DNA from: Thermoplasmata archaeon
GTDB taxonomy: Archaea; Thermoplasmatota; Thermoplasmata; Lutacidiplasmatales; UBA184
Assembly: GCA_022749905.1 (NCBI GenBank)
Contig: JAKIWU010000033.1
Location: 1-11,003, forward strand
Direction of reading: 5' to 3'
Length of the DNA: 11,003 nucleotides
Position 1 is the first letter of the stretch; each line of letters begins with the position of its first letter. The translations under genes and the position numbers were made by a program. A model generated the notes under the pieces. It was not told where the DNA came from, did no database searches, and was given only the letters and a program-made list of their open reading frames with translations. Shown piece by piece: positions 1 to 6,863 of the stretch.

Positions 1-801
1 AAGCAAGCGCTCGAGTTCGTCCGCAGCCGTTCCCAACTCCAGCAGGAGGCCCTCGACAAGGCCCGCGGAGCGTTCCAGAAGTACCTCGTCGAAGCCCAGA
101 ACCTGCTGATCTCCTACATCCAGGTCGATCCCACGCTGCTCGCGACCCAGACGAACAAGGAGATCGCCGTGCAGCAGCAGGCCCAGTACGTCGAGCAGGC
201 GTCGGCGGAGCAACGCCGGATCTCCGTGCAGGAAATGACCGCGCGGGCGAACCTCCAGCCCCAAGTGGTGCAGGCCGACCTCCAGATCGTGATCAACGAG
301 AACAACGCGAAGGCCGCGGTCAAGCAGGCCGAGGGCGTCCGAGATTCAACCCGGATTGTCGCCGACGGAAATGCCGCATCGATCCGTCGGGTAGGGGAGG
401 CGCAGGCGGACGCCTACCACGCGCAGGCGGACGTCATCGGACCGGACAAGGTCGCCCTGATCAAGACCGTCGATCTCCTGCAGGCGGGCAAAGTGCGGAT
501 CACTCCGGACACCCTCGTCATGGCCGGCGGGGGCACCGACGGCGCCAGCACGATGTTCTCGGCCTACCTCGCGACGCTCCTGGCCCAGAAGCCGATGTCG
601 GGTGGCGCCACCTACACTCCCTCCGCCGAGAAGGACTACGTTTCTCCGTTGACCAGCACCCCATCCCGACAAGATCCGAGCATCCCCCTGCCGGTTGCGC
701 CGCCGGAACGCGCCGATCCGGATACCGACCCCGAGATTCCGGCGCCGGTTCAGCGCCTCAAGCTCCCGAAGAGGAAATCGAATGGGGATCCGGACGAGTA
801 G
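1..801 (+). CDS. Flotillin-like SPFH/band 7 family protein, C-terminal part (5' truncated by window edge)
   Basis: The reading frame is open from the first base to the TAG at 799-801 (266 residues seen), so the start and the SPFH domain itself lie outside the window. What is visible matches the downstream half of flotillin/prohibitin-like proteins. There is a long charged, Ala/Gln/Glu-rich helical stretch (first ~150 residues) with the typical repeated A-E-A / Q-A-E pattern, for example RRVGEAQADAYHAQAD. It is followed by the characteristic closing segment around GPDKVALIKTVDLLQAGKVRITPDTLVMAGGG. After that comes a ~90-residue low-complexity, Pro-rich, probably disordered tail ending in basic then acidic residues (KLPKRKSNGDPDE). 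Family members oligomerise at membranes through coiled coils and scaffold membrane microdomains or proteases; that role is known for the family, not shown here. No membrane segment is visible in this part; if present it would be at the missing N terminus. Confidence 0.8.
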   Translation, partial: KQALEFVRSRSQLQQEALDKARGAFQKYLVEAQNLLISYIQVDPTLLATQTNKEIAVQQQAQYVEQASAEQRRISVQEMTARANLQPQVVQADLQIVINENNAKAAVKQAEGVRDSTRIVADGNAASIRRVGEAQADAYHAQADVIGPDKVALIKTVDLLQAGKVRITPDTLVMAGGGTDGASTMFSAYLATLLAQKPMSGGATYTPSAEKDYVSPLTSTPSRQDPSIPLPVAPPERADPDTDPEIPAPVQRLKLPKRKSNGDPDE

Positions 802-939
802 AGGGGGCTTCGGCCGCTGCGGAGGATCCTCGGGGCAAAACCGTCGATCGAGGAATCCGGCGGGTGCGAGTACGCGGGGAGCTGCCGGGCTCGTCCCCTA
901 GCGACGCACGGCGTGACCAACAACCGCGTAGGATGGGAG

Positions 940-1041
940 TGCTCCCGGCGGGAGTTTCCCCTTGGGGCTTCCGCCCCAAGGCTTTGAACCCGCGTCAGAG
1001 GCTCGAGAGGCCTCTATCCTTGACCACTAGACTACGGGAGC
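940..1041 (-). tRNA. tRNA-Glu (anticodon CUC) with a 29-nt intron in the T loop
   Basis: On the minus strand the gene begins GCTCCCG (1041-1035), pairing with CGGGAGC (947-941) as a perfect 7-bp acceptor stem, with discriminator base A at 940. TA at positions 8-9 is followed by a D arm containing the invariant GG. The anticodon stem is GAGGC/GCCTC (1014-1010 and 1002-998), and its loop CTCTCGA gives anticodon CTC at 1007-1005, reading GAG. The T stem is GCGGG (993-989) with CCCGC (952-948). Between them the T loop is interrupted: TTCAAA (988-983), then 29 extra bases, then T (953). Removing 954-982 gives a standard 7-base T loop TTCAAAT and a 73-nt mature tRNA. CCA is not encoded (the bases after the discriminator are CTC), as is common in archaea. 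The gene is divergent from the ORF at 1111; I see no convincing TATA box upstream. Confidence 0.93.
954..982 (-). other. tRNA intron at T-loop position 59/60 with bulge-helix-bulge-like fold
   Basis: This segment sits inside the T loop of tRNA-Glu and must be removed to give a normal tRNA. It contains a perfect 9-bp hairpin, CCTTGGGGC / GCCCCAAGG, capped by a GGAA loop (GNRA type). A relaxed hBHBh' fold can be drawn: outer helix from the T stem GCGGG/CCCGC, a 3-nt bulge ACT on the 3' side, a central helix TTCA/GGAA (three pairs plus an A-G mismatch), a 3-nt bulge AAG on the 5' side, then the 9-bp intron helix. Cutting each bulge after its second base, as archaeal splicing endonuclease does, releases exactly 29 nt and leaves the loop TTCAAAT. 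Because AAA occurs at both ends, the precise junction could shift by one to three bases with the same length removed. Confidence 0.8.
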
Positions 1042-1110
1042 GCCGGAGCTCCGCTAGGGGGTCCGCTCCTTGAGCCTTTCGCAACGGGCCGCCGAAGCTG
1101 AGGGATCCGC

Positions 1111-1623
1111 GTGTCCCCTCTTCGCTCCTGCCGCACCAACCCCAAATACGGCGCCTCCTTCCCCGCCGCTCTGACGCCCCCGGTGAAGGCCCGCAGCGGT
1201 CACATCATCCTCGAGTCCCGGCGCCACTACGTGGATCTCACCCGCGTGTATCCGGAGATCCACAAGAAGGTCGTCGAAGCGAACCGACCCTTCGTGAAGG
1301 AATCCGAGCCGATGGTGCCGGAAGTCCTGCTCGAGGAGAATCTCCGCGACCTGCGCGCCGATCGCAAGCCCTGCGGCTACAACCGAGCCGACGCGTTCGG
1401 GATGCGCCTCGTCTTTCCGATCTGCGATGCCCGGCACCCCGAGTTCTATTTCTCGAAGCCGGCTCGAACGCAAGAGGTCGTGCAGATCACTGAGGAGGTC
1501 TCGACGATGCTTCGGCGCCGGGGGATCAAGCACGCCGTCGAGTACGATCGCTTGCCCCTGGGACCACCCCGCGGACTTCCCCCGAACGTTCCCGGCGGAC
1601 CGACGATCAGTTCCTCGTACTGA
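1111..1623 (+). CDS. Hypothetical protein, 170 aa, family not recognised
   Basis: The frame starts with GTG and ends at TGA 1621-1623. It looks genuinely coding: most codons end in G or C, as in the neighbouring genes, and the protein has a balanced composition. The GTG start is preceded by GAGGGAT at 1100-1106, a weak ribosome-binding site; a second in-frame GTG at 1183 is an alternative that would remove the first 24 residues. The middle (about residues 30-150) looks folded and mixes charged and hydrophobic residues, with HIILESRRHYVDLTRVYPEI, a cluster around CGYNRADAFGMRLVFPICDARHPEFYF, and a likely amphipathic helix after it. The last ~20 residues are Gly/Pro-rich and probably disordered. 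Three Cys are present but they form no metal-binding pair. No signal peptide or membrane segment is seen. It is divergent from tRNA-Glu and converges on the giant repeat gene, so it appears to be a single-gene unit. I can assign no function. Confidence 0.72.
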   Translation: MSPLRSCRTNPKYGASFPAALTPPVKARSGHIILESRRHYVDLTRVYPEIHKKVVEANRPFVKESEPMVPEVLLEENLRDLRADRKPCGYNRADAFGMRLVFPICDARHPEFYFSKPARTQEVVQITEEVSTMLRRRGIKHAVEYDRLPLGPPRGLPPNVPGGPTISSSY

Positions 1624-1694
1624 GGCGCCCCGCCCTCCGACGCAACGCGGTCGATCGAGCCAGGAGGACCCGAACCGGGCGCGCCCGACGGGGC

Positions 1695-4600
1695 CTACTT
1701 CTCGCCGGAACCGGGCATTTGGCGGAAGGGCCAGAACGCCGTCGGAGGCTCGGACTGCTTCAACACCCCTTCGAGGAGCTTCAGCGCGGAACGCGCCTTC
1801 GCGATCGCCTCGAGATAATCCCCGGTCCGTCCGATCTGGGACTCCTCGAGGAGCGTTCGCGCCTCCGTCGTGTCGATGGTGCGCGCGGCGGCCCGGTCGA
1901 GGGCAGCGTCGACCAGGTAGTGCAGATTGAGGAGCTCGCGATGCTGGGATTTGCGCAGGTTGAGCTCGTCCTCGGCCGCGAGGAGCAGGCGCGCAGCCTC
2001 GACGAACTGGTTCTTCTCGGCAGCGCGACGCAACTCGTCCATCCGTTCGGGGAGCGCGCCGAGCGCGATCCGGAGCCCGGTCCGCGCGAACCCGAGCTCC
2101 GTTTCGACCTCTTTGGTGCGTGAGGCGAGCTTGTTGCGGAGCATCTCGACGAGCGCCGCGTTCCCCTTCCCGATGTGCTGCGCCGCCTCCTCGAGCGCTC
2201 CCTGGTCCAGCGCGATCCGGCCCCCGCTGAACTCCACCATCGCCGGCGTGGTATCGAGTCCGAGGCGTTCCCCGACGAAGAGGCGTTCCTTCAGCTCCGC
2301 AAGTTGACGTTCGGTCCGCGTTCGCTCCGCCGCGCCGAGCTCCTTCTCCGCATCATCGAGGATCGAGAAGGCCTTGCGATAGTCGTGGGCATCGCGTGCC
2401 TCGGCGAGGCGCGCCGACCATGCGGAGCTTCCCGAACCCTCGGCGGCGGTCCCCGTCTCGCCGGGCTTTCGGGCCTTGCGGAGAGGGGCGAGGCGCTCGT
2501 CGACCCGTCGGTCGAGGACGGCGATCGCCCGGCTCCGCGCGCGATCGAGGGCTTGTCCGGCCTCGCGCCATGCCTTCCCCTGCAGGAAGGCTTCGGCCTC
2601 GGCGAGGTGGGCGCTGACATCGGTCCCTTCGGGTGCCCCGCTCGATTCGACCTGACCGAGGAGCGAGCGCACGGAGGCGAGCGACCCCGCGTAGAGGCGT
2701 TCGACCGCCCACCGGGAAAGCTCGACCGACTCCCGCGCCTTGGCCGCCGCGATCCCGTATTGCCCCGCCTGCGAAGCCTTCCGAGCCTGCTCCAGGATCG
2801 CGATGACCTCGACGAGGTCCGCGCCGAGCTCCATCGCCTCCTTGATCTGGCGATCCGCGATCTCGAGGGCATCACGGGCCTTGCGGTAGAAATCGCGCGC
2901 GTCGGCAATCGACTCGGAGGCGTCGAAGGCGATCTCGAAGACCCTGGGGTACTCCTTGCGCTCGAGCGCCGCCCGAGCCTCGTTCATGAGCTCGGTCGCC
3001 TTCGGGAGCCGGATCCCCTCCACGTGGCTTCGCTCGAGCCGGGCTTCGAGCGTGGAGAACGCGCCTCGCGCGAGCCGGGTCTGCAGTCCGAGACGCTCGA
3101 TCTCGCCCTCGCTGCGGGCCGCCAGTTGGAGGGCCTCCATCGGGCGTCCTTGCTGGAGCGCCTCCCGACCTTGCGAGAGGAGGTTGTCGGCCGCGGCGGT
3201 CACGCTCCCATCCTCCCGCGCGCGGACGAGGAGTCCCTGGAGGCCCGCAAGCGTCCGGCTCACGTGGTGATTCGTGGTCTGGTGGAGCTCCCTCTCGAGC
3301 GGGCCCGCGAGCTCAAGGACCCGTCCGTGCGCCCGGGCGCTCAGGGCTTTTTCCACGCTCTCGAGTCGGGCCCGGAACGCCGGGGTCATGAGGTTGAGCA
3401 GGTCGGCCTCCGAGGCTGCGTCCTGGGCCCTCCGTGCCCCCAGCTCGGCCTGTTCGAGGAAGCCCCGAGTTTCGGTGAGATGCGTCCGCGCGCTCTCGAT
3501 CTGCTCGGCCGCACCGATGGGCACCGGCCGGGCGAGTCGCCGTCGTGCGTCCATTAGGATGACCGACACGGGCGCCAGATCGACGCCCGCGCCTCGCGCG
3601 ATCTCAAAGTCCTGCTCGATGAGCTTCAGGTTCTCTTCGAGCACCGGCCGCAGGGAGCGGAGGATCTCGGAGTGCGCCTTCCGGAGGAGCGCGATGCCCC
3701 CGGCGCGGTCCCCGGCGGCGAGCTTCGAGCGACCCTCTCGGAGTTCCGTCTCGGTGGCCTCGGTCGTGACCCCGAACTCCTGAGCATCGACGAGCAGATC
3801 CTCGGTCTCGGTCGAGGAGCGGTCGATCTCGACCTGCTGGGAGAGCGCGTCGACCGCGGCGGCGAGGCGCGTCACCCGGTCCTCGGCTGCGGCGAAATCG
3901 AGCGTACGGTAGAACTTGCGAATCGGTTCGATTTGGGACTGGAGCGGCGCCACGTCGACCCCATCGTGGCCGAGCGTGTCGAGTCGTTCCGCTTCGCTGT
4001 CGAGCCGCGTCGCGATGTTCTGGGCTCGCGCACGAAGTTGCGAGCCCTCGGACTCGATCGCGGTCGCCGCTTGGTACGCCTCGACGATCCGACCTTCCTT
4101 GAGCGCGGCGACGCTCGTATCGAAGCGGGTGCGAAGCGGTGCGGTCCCGAGGCCGAGCTTCTCGAGCTCGACGAGGGCGAGCTTCGCATGTGAGACCGCC
4201 TCCTCGCCGCGCTCCGTCTCTCGCTCCCCCGTGCGGGAGAGGATCTCGCGGGCTGCCTTCGTCGCCTTGACGAAGTCGCCCATGTCGAAGATCTGCTGGA
4301 CCCCGTCGATCTGCTGCTGGAACTCCGCGCCGGTCCCACCCATTTCGTCGAGCAGATGCTGATGCTCCTCGAGGGCCTCGAGGAGGTCGGTCGCCTCGGA
4401 GGAGAACACGGCCGCGAACTCCTTCTCCGCCTGCGACAGGCTCTCGAACGCGAGCGCGAAGTCGTCCTTCACGCGCAGCGCAACGTCCGCGTCGGCGAGC
4501 GAACGCCGGGTCGGGTCGGACCGTTCGCGGTCCGGAAGTTCTGCGAGCGCCGCCTCCATCTCCTCCACGCGGCGTGCCACGTACGGTCCAGCTGCCGCGC

Positions 4601-6167
4601 GCAAGCGCGCATCGAGCTGGCCGAGCGTCTCGCCGGCCGTCGCGAGGCTTCCGGACTCGAGCTGATGCCCGACCTCCGCGAGCTCGGTCTCCATCTCGGG
4701 CGGAAGAAATCCGCGCGCCTTCGCGAGGTCGACCGAACCTTGGAGGCTCGTAAGTTCCGCTCGGAAGTGGCGCGCGGTTTCGCGCCCGACTGCCCGCACC
4801 GTGTCGCGGAGGGTCGCGCGCGCGCGTTCCACTTCGAACCGTTCGATCTCGCGTTTCGCCTGCTGGAGCGAGCGCCGGAACGGTTCGGACGGGACCTGCA
4901 TGGCTTCGAGGCGTTCGAGCAAGGACTCGAGGGATTCCGCCTCGTCCCGCGCTCCGTCGAGGTCCCCGGTGAGGCGGGACACCCGGTCGACGGCTTCGAC
5001 GCTCGCGGCGAGCGCTTCGCCGAAGATCTTCAAGCGGAGCGCTTCGCGCGCCCGGTTCATCGAGGCGAAGACTTCGGAAGGATCGCGTCCGAGCTGCCGA
5101 GCCTCAACGAGCCGGGGCCGGACCTCGTCGAGGAGATCGGCGACGACCGCGACGACCGGTCGCTCGGTGACCTCGCGGGCCTGGCGAAAGAGCGTTCCGA
5201 TCTCCTCCGGCGAGGCGGTCGTCTCGCGTTCGATGAGTCCGGCTAGGTCGGCGATGGCTTCGGAGGGATCGGCCCCATGTTCCCGCAGGGATTCGAGAGT
5301 TCCCACGAGTCCGGTCAGCTGGTCGTGGACGCGGTGGCGTAGTTCCTCGGAGACCTCCTCCCGAGCCCGATCGATGGCGGGGACGGTCTCGCTCCATCGT
5401 GTCGGAAGAGCGCTTTCGTCGGCGGCCATCGCTTCCTCGAGCGACCGAACGACAAGGCCCACCTCGCGACAGACGGCGAGCACCGCCTCACCAGCTTCCC
5501 GAGCCTTCGCCCGAAGTTGGACGGCTTGCGGGAGATCGCGCGGGAGATCCTCGCGCAACCGAGCCGCTAGGTCGATCTGGGTGCCTTGCTCGATCTGACC
5601 GAGGAGCTCCGCCAAGTAGCGCTCGAGAGCTTTGACCCGATTCTCGGGTTCTTTCGCCCAGCGCGCGACCTCGACAGCCTGGGAGCGAAGTCCCGAGGCG
5701 AACTCCTGCTCCCCGCGGCGAAGGAACTCCGCGAAGCCCGCGAGGCTCTCGATGGCGGCGCCGACGTCTTGCGACTTCGGTTCGGCCCGAAATTCGGCGA
5801 TCCGTTCCGCGGCCGAAGGGAGGGTGATCCCGGCACTCGCGAGCACCTCGTATCGCTCGAGCGCCTCCCGGCGGTGGGATTCGAGGAGCGGACCGCTCTC
5901 CTGGTCGAGGTACTGGGAGAGCTCCTTGGCGAGCGCTTCGACGCCGTCCCAGTCCGATTTTCGCTGGCCGTCGCGCACCTTGGCCATGCGCTCCGCCGAT
6001 TCGGGGAGTTCGATCCCGATTTCGGAGAGCTGACGGATCTTCGTGTCCGCCACCTCGACCGCACGGTCCGCGCCTTGCCGACGCTTGCGCAGGGCATCGG
6101 CCTTCTCTTGGAGGAGGCGGGAGAGCCTCGAAGAGGGGACGCCCCCCATCCCCCCCGAACCGTCCAT
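1695..6167 (-). CDS. Giant all-helical tandem-repeat (coiled-coil-like) protein, about 1490 aa
   Basis: One uninterrupted frame ends at TAG 1697-1695. The longest version starts at ATG 6191 (1498 aa). I prefer ATG 6167 (1490 aa) because GAGGAG lies 7 bases upstream of it (6180-6175), while nothing like a ribosome site precedes 6191; a third ATG is at 6149. The protein is rich in Ala, Glu, Arg and Leu, nearly free of Cys (I see one) and has no membrane segment or signal peptide, so it should be cytoplasmic. It consists almost wholly of about twenty degenerate tandem units of roughly 70 residues. A typical unit is a helix ending near L-x-x-x-G-[IVL]-[DE]-[LT]-[AP], a second helix around A-R-x-A-L-x-x-G, then x-x-E-A-x-x-L-A plus a linker helix. 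Clear copies include LSEIGIELPESAERM, LASAGITLPSAAERI, VEGIRLPKATELMNEARAAL and GERLGLDTTPAM. No ATPase or other catalytic motif is visible, so it is not an SMC/Rad50 protein. A scaffold or solenoid role is inference. A TATA-like box at 6246-6253 and a perfect palindrome at 6186-6204 precede it. Confidence 0.85.
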   Translation of the reverse strand: MDGSGGMGGVPSSRLSRLLQEKADALRKRRQGADRAVEVADTKIRQLSEIGIELPESAERMAKVRDGQRKSDWDGVEALAKELSQYLDQESGPLLESHRREALERYEVLASAGITLPSAAERIAEFRAEPKSQDVGAAIESLAGFAEFLRRGEQEFASGLRSQAVEVARWAKEPENRVKALERYLAELLGQIEQGTQIDLAARLREDLPRDLPQAVQLRAKAREAGEAVLAVCREVGLVVRSLEEAMAADESALPTRWSETVPAIDRAREEVSEELRHRVHDQLTGLVGTLESLREHGADPSEAIADLAGLIERETTASPEEIGTLFRQAREVTERPVVAVVADLLDEVRPRLVEARQLGRDPSEVFASMNRAREALRLKIFGEALAASVEAVDRVSRLTGDLDGARDEAESLESLLERLEAMQVPSEPFRRSLQQAKREIERFEVERARATLRDTVRAVGRETARHFRAELTSLQGSVDLAKARGFLPPEMETELAEVGHQLESGSLATAGETLGQLDARLRAAAGPYVARRVEEMEAALAELPDRERSDPTRRSLADADVALRVKDDFALAFESLSQAEKEFAAVFSSEATDLLEALEEHQHLLDEMGGTGAEFQQQIDGVQQIFDMGDFVKATKAAREILSRTGERETERGEEAVSHAKLALVELEKLGLGTAPLRTRFDTSVAALKEGRIVEAYQAATAIESEGSQLRARAQNIATRLDSEAERLDTLGHDGVDVAPLQSQIEPIRKFYRTLDFAAAEDRVTRLAAAVDALSQQVEIDRSSTETEDLLVDAQEFGVTTEATETELREGRSKLAAGDRAGGIALLRKAHSEILRSLRPVLEENLKLIEQDFEIARGAGVDLAPVSVILMDARRRLARPVPIGAAEQIESARTHLTETRGFLEQAELGARRAQDAASEADLLNLMTPAFRARLESVEKALSARAHGRVLELAGPLERELHQTTNHHVSRTLAGLQGLLVRAREDGSVTAAADNLLSQGREALQQGRPMEALQLAARSEGEIERLGLQTRLARGAFSTLEARLERSHVEGIRLPKATELMNEARAALERKEYPRVFEIAFDASESIADARDFYRKARDALEIADRQIKEAMELGADLVEVIAILEQARKASQAGQYGIAAAKARESVELSRWAVERLYAGSLASVRSLLGQVESSGAPEGTDVSAHLAEAEAFLQGKAWREAGQALDRARSRAIAVLDRRVDERLAPLRKARKPGETGTAAEGSGSSAWSARLAEARDAHDYRKAFSILDDAEKELGAAERTRTERQLAELKERLFVGERLGLDTTPAMVEFSGGRIALDQGALEEAAQHIGKGNAALVEMLRNKLASRTKEVETELGFARTGLRIALGALPERMDELRRAAEKNQFVEAARLLLAAEDELNLRKSQHRELLNLHYLVDAALDRAAARTIDTTEARTLLEESQIGRTGDYLEAIAKARSALKLLEGVLKQSEPPTAFWPFRQMPGSGEK

Positions 6168-6174
6168 GCTCCGG

Positions 6175-6180
6175 CTCCTC
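6175..6180 (-). promoter_or_regulatory. Ribosome-binding site GAGGAG that supports the start at 6167
   Basis: GAGGAG on the minus strand lies 7 bases before ATG 6167 of the giant repeat protein and is partly complementary to the 3' end of archaeal 16S rRNA. The upstream ATG at 6191 has no comparable sequence, so this site decides the preferred start. Confidence 0.5.
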
Positions 6181-6185
6181 GACCG

Positions 6186-6204
6186 GCCCATCGGACCGAT
6201 GGGC
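6186..6204. repeat. Perfect 19-bp palindrome (9-1-9) in the leader of the giant repeat gene
   Basis: GCCCATCGG, a central A, then CCGATGGGC form a perfect inverted repeat. It overlaps the distal ATG at 6191 and lies between the predicted transcription start (about 25 bases below the TATA-like box at 6246-6253) and the ribosome site at 6175-6180. In DNA this geometry suits a homodimeric regulator. In RNA it could fold as an 8-bp hairpin with a 3-nt loop just before the ribosome site. Either use is inference; the symmetry itself is directly visible. Confidence 0.6.
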
Positions 6205-6245
6205 GAGGGCCCGTCCGTGGACCGGCAGAATCATGCCGCATCGTG

Positions 6246-6253
6246 CTTATTAA
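6246..6253 (-). promoter_or_regulatory. TATA-like box for the giant repeat gene
   Basis: The minus strand reads CACCTTAATAAGCACG here, and TTAATAAG is the most AT-rich patch in a GC-rich intergenic region between aIF5A and the repeat gene. Archaeal transcription starts about 25 bases downstream of the box, which would be near 6224 and would give a leader of 30-60 bases. The box suggests that the repeat gene is transcribed independently of aIF5A, although read-through cannot be excluded. Confidence 0.45.
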
Positions 6254-6294
6254 GGTGGGTCAGGGAGGCCGTCGGGGCGGCGAGCCGGTCCCGG

Positions 6295-6681
6295 CTACGG
6301 CTTCGTGATGCGTCGCTTGCCCATCGTGTCGAGGTATTGCACCTCGGTACCCGGGGTGAGCGTGCCCTTAAGGGCCGGTTCGATCGCGAGGGAGAACGTC
6401 TCGTAGGTTTCGAGGTCCATGAGCTGGACCTCCGCATCGGTGAGCGAGAGCACTTGGGCTTGCTTCCGGCCGATCATCGGGATCTGGACCTTGTGCTTCA
6501 CCGGATACACGACGCTGCGTTTCGACCCGTCGAAGAGCCCGACGGCGTCGATCCGTGCCTTCGCTTCTCCGTGCTTCCCGGGTTTCGACATCTGGATGCT
6601 GATGATCCGGCACGGTTCCTCGTCGATGAGGAGGTAGCGCCCCTCCTTGAGCTCCCGAACTTCCGCCTGGCTCCAAGCCAT
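6295..6681 (-). CDS. eif5a: Translation initiation factor aIF5A (hypusine-containing)
   Basis: This is a 128-residue protein, the usual length for archaeal IF5A (homologue of eukaryotic eIF5A and bacterial EF-P). The N-terminal SH3-like domain covers about residues 1-68 and carries the modification loop SKPGKHGEAKAR at 32-43. Lys36 is the residue that deoxyhypusine synthase would modify. The C-terminal OB-fold domain follows (about 70-128) and ends in GKRRITKP. The factor binds the ribosome beside the P-site tRNA and helps peptide bond formation at stalling sequences such as polyproline; this is established for the family. The ATG at 6681 is preceded by GGAAGGT at 6694-6688, six bases away, and by a TATA-like element at 6719-6728. 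It is divergent from the pseudo-IleRS gene. The giant repeat gene lies downstream on the same strand after about 100-130 bases. No anomaly is seen in the protein. Confidence 0.96.
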   Translation of the reverse strand: MAWSQAEVRELKEGRYLLIDEEPCRIISIQMSKPGKHGEAKARIDAVGLFDGSKRSVVYPVKHKVQIPMIGRKQAQVLSLTDAEVQLMDLETYETFSLAIEPALKGTLTPGTEVQYLDTMGKRRITKP

Positions 6682-6718
6682 CGGCCGACCTTCCGAAGCG
6701 CGACCACGCGAATCGGCG

Positions 6719-6728
6719 GATAAGGGTT
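6719..6728 (-). promoter_or_regulatory. TATA-like promoter element of aIF5A, AACCCTTATC
   Basis: On the minus strand AACCCTTATC lies 38 bases from the aIF5A start codon, so transcription should begin near 6696 with a leader of about 15 bases that still includes the GGAAGGT ribosome site. The same ten bases occur on the plus strand at 6799-6808, in front of the divergent gene, which strengthens both calls. Confidence 0.45.
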
Positions 6729-6798
6729 GCCGGAGTTCGTCAAGACTCGCACCTCCACCAACTTGGATTCCGGATTCGACCGTCGACGCCGACGACGA

Positions 6799-6808
6799 AA
6801 CCCTTATC
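6799..6808 (+). promoter_or_regulatory. TATA-like promoter element of the pseudo-IleRS gene, AACCCTTATC
   Basis: GACGAAACCCTTATCG on the plus strand resembles a purine-rich BRE followed by a TATA-like box. Transcription would start near 6832, about 30 bases before ATG 6864. A GAGGT at 6847-6851 could serve as ribosome site, although its 12-base spacing is long. The ten-base core is identical to the element on the opposite strand in front of aIF5A. Confidence 0.45.
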
Positions 6809-6863
6809 GAACACGGCCAGCATCAAATTCGTCGGGGAGGGAGACCGAGGTCCCGCCGTCGCG

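Noticed and set aside
961..980. The perfect hairpin in this region as a transcription terminator.
   Set aside because: It lies inside the T loop of tRNA-Glu, has no T-run, and its excision restores a normal tRNA, so it is better explained as an intron.
1054..1533. Minus-strand open frame opposite the 170-aa ORF.
   Set aside because: The plus-strand frame has better third-position GC and a plausible ribosome site. The minus frame also begins too close to the tRNA to be independent; I judged it a shadow, with some residual doubt since the plus-strand family is unknown.
1676..1687. GC-only palindrome CGGGCGCGCCCG between the convergent genes, as a terminator.
   Set aside because: Short, with no T-tract on either strand; such palindromes are expected by chance in DNA this GC-rich.
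2175..5246. Long plus-strand open frames (for example 2175-3557 and 4356-5246) opposite the giant repeat gene.
   Set aside because: They mirror the GC-rich codon bias of the minus-strand gene, have Arg/Gly/Leu-heavy compositions with no recognisable domain, and overlap it fully.
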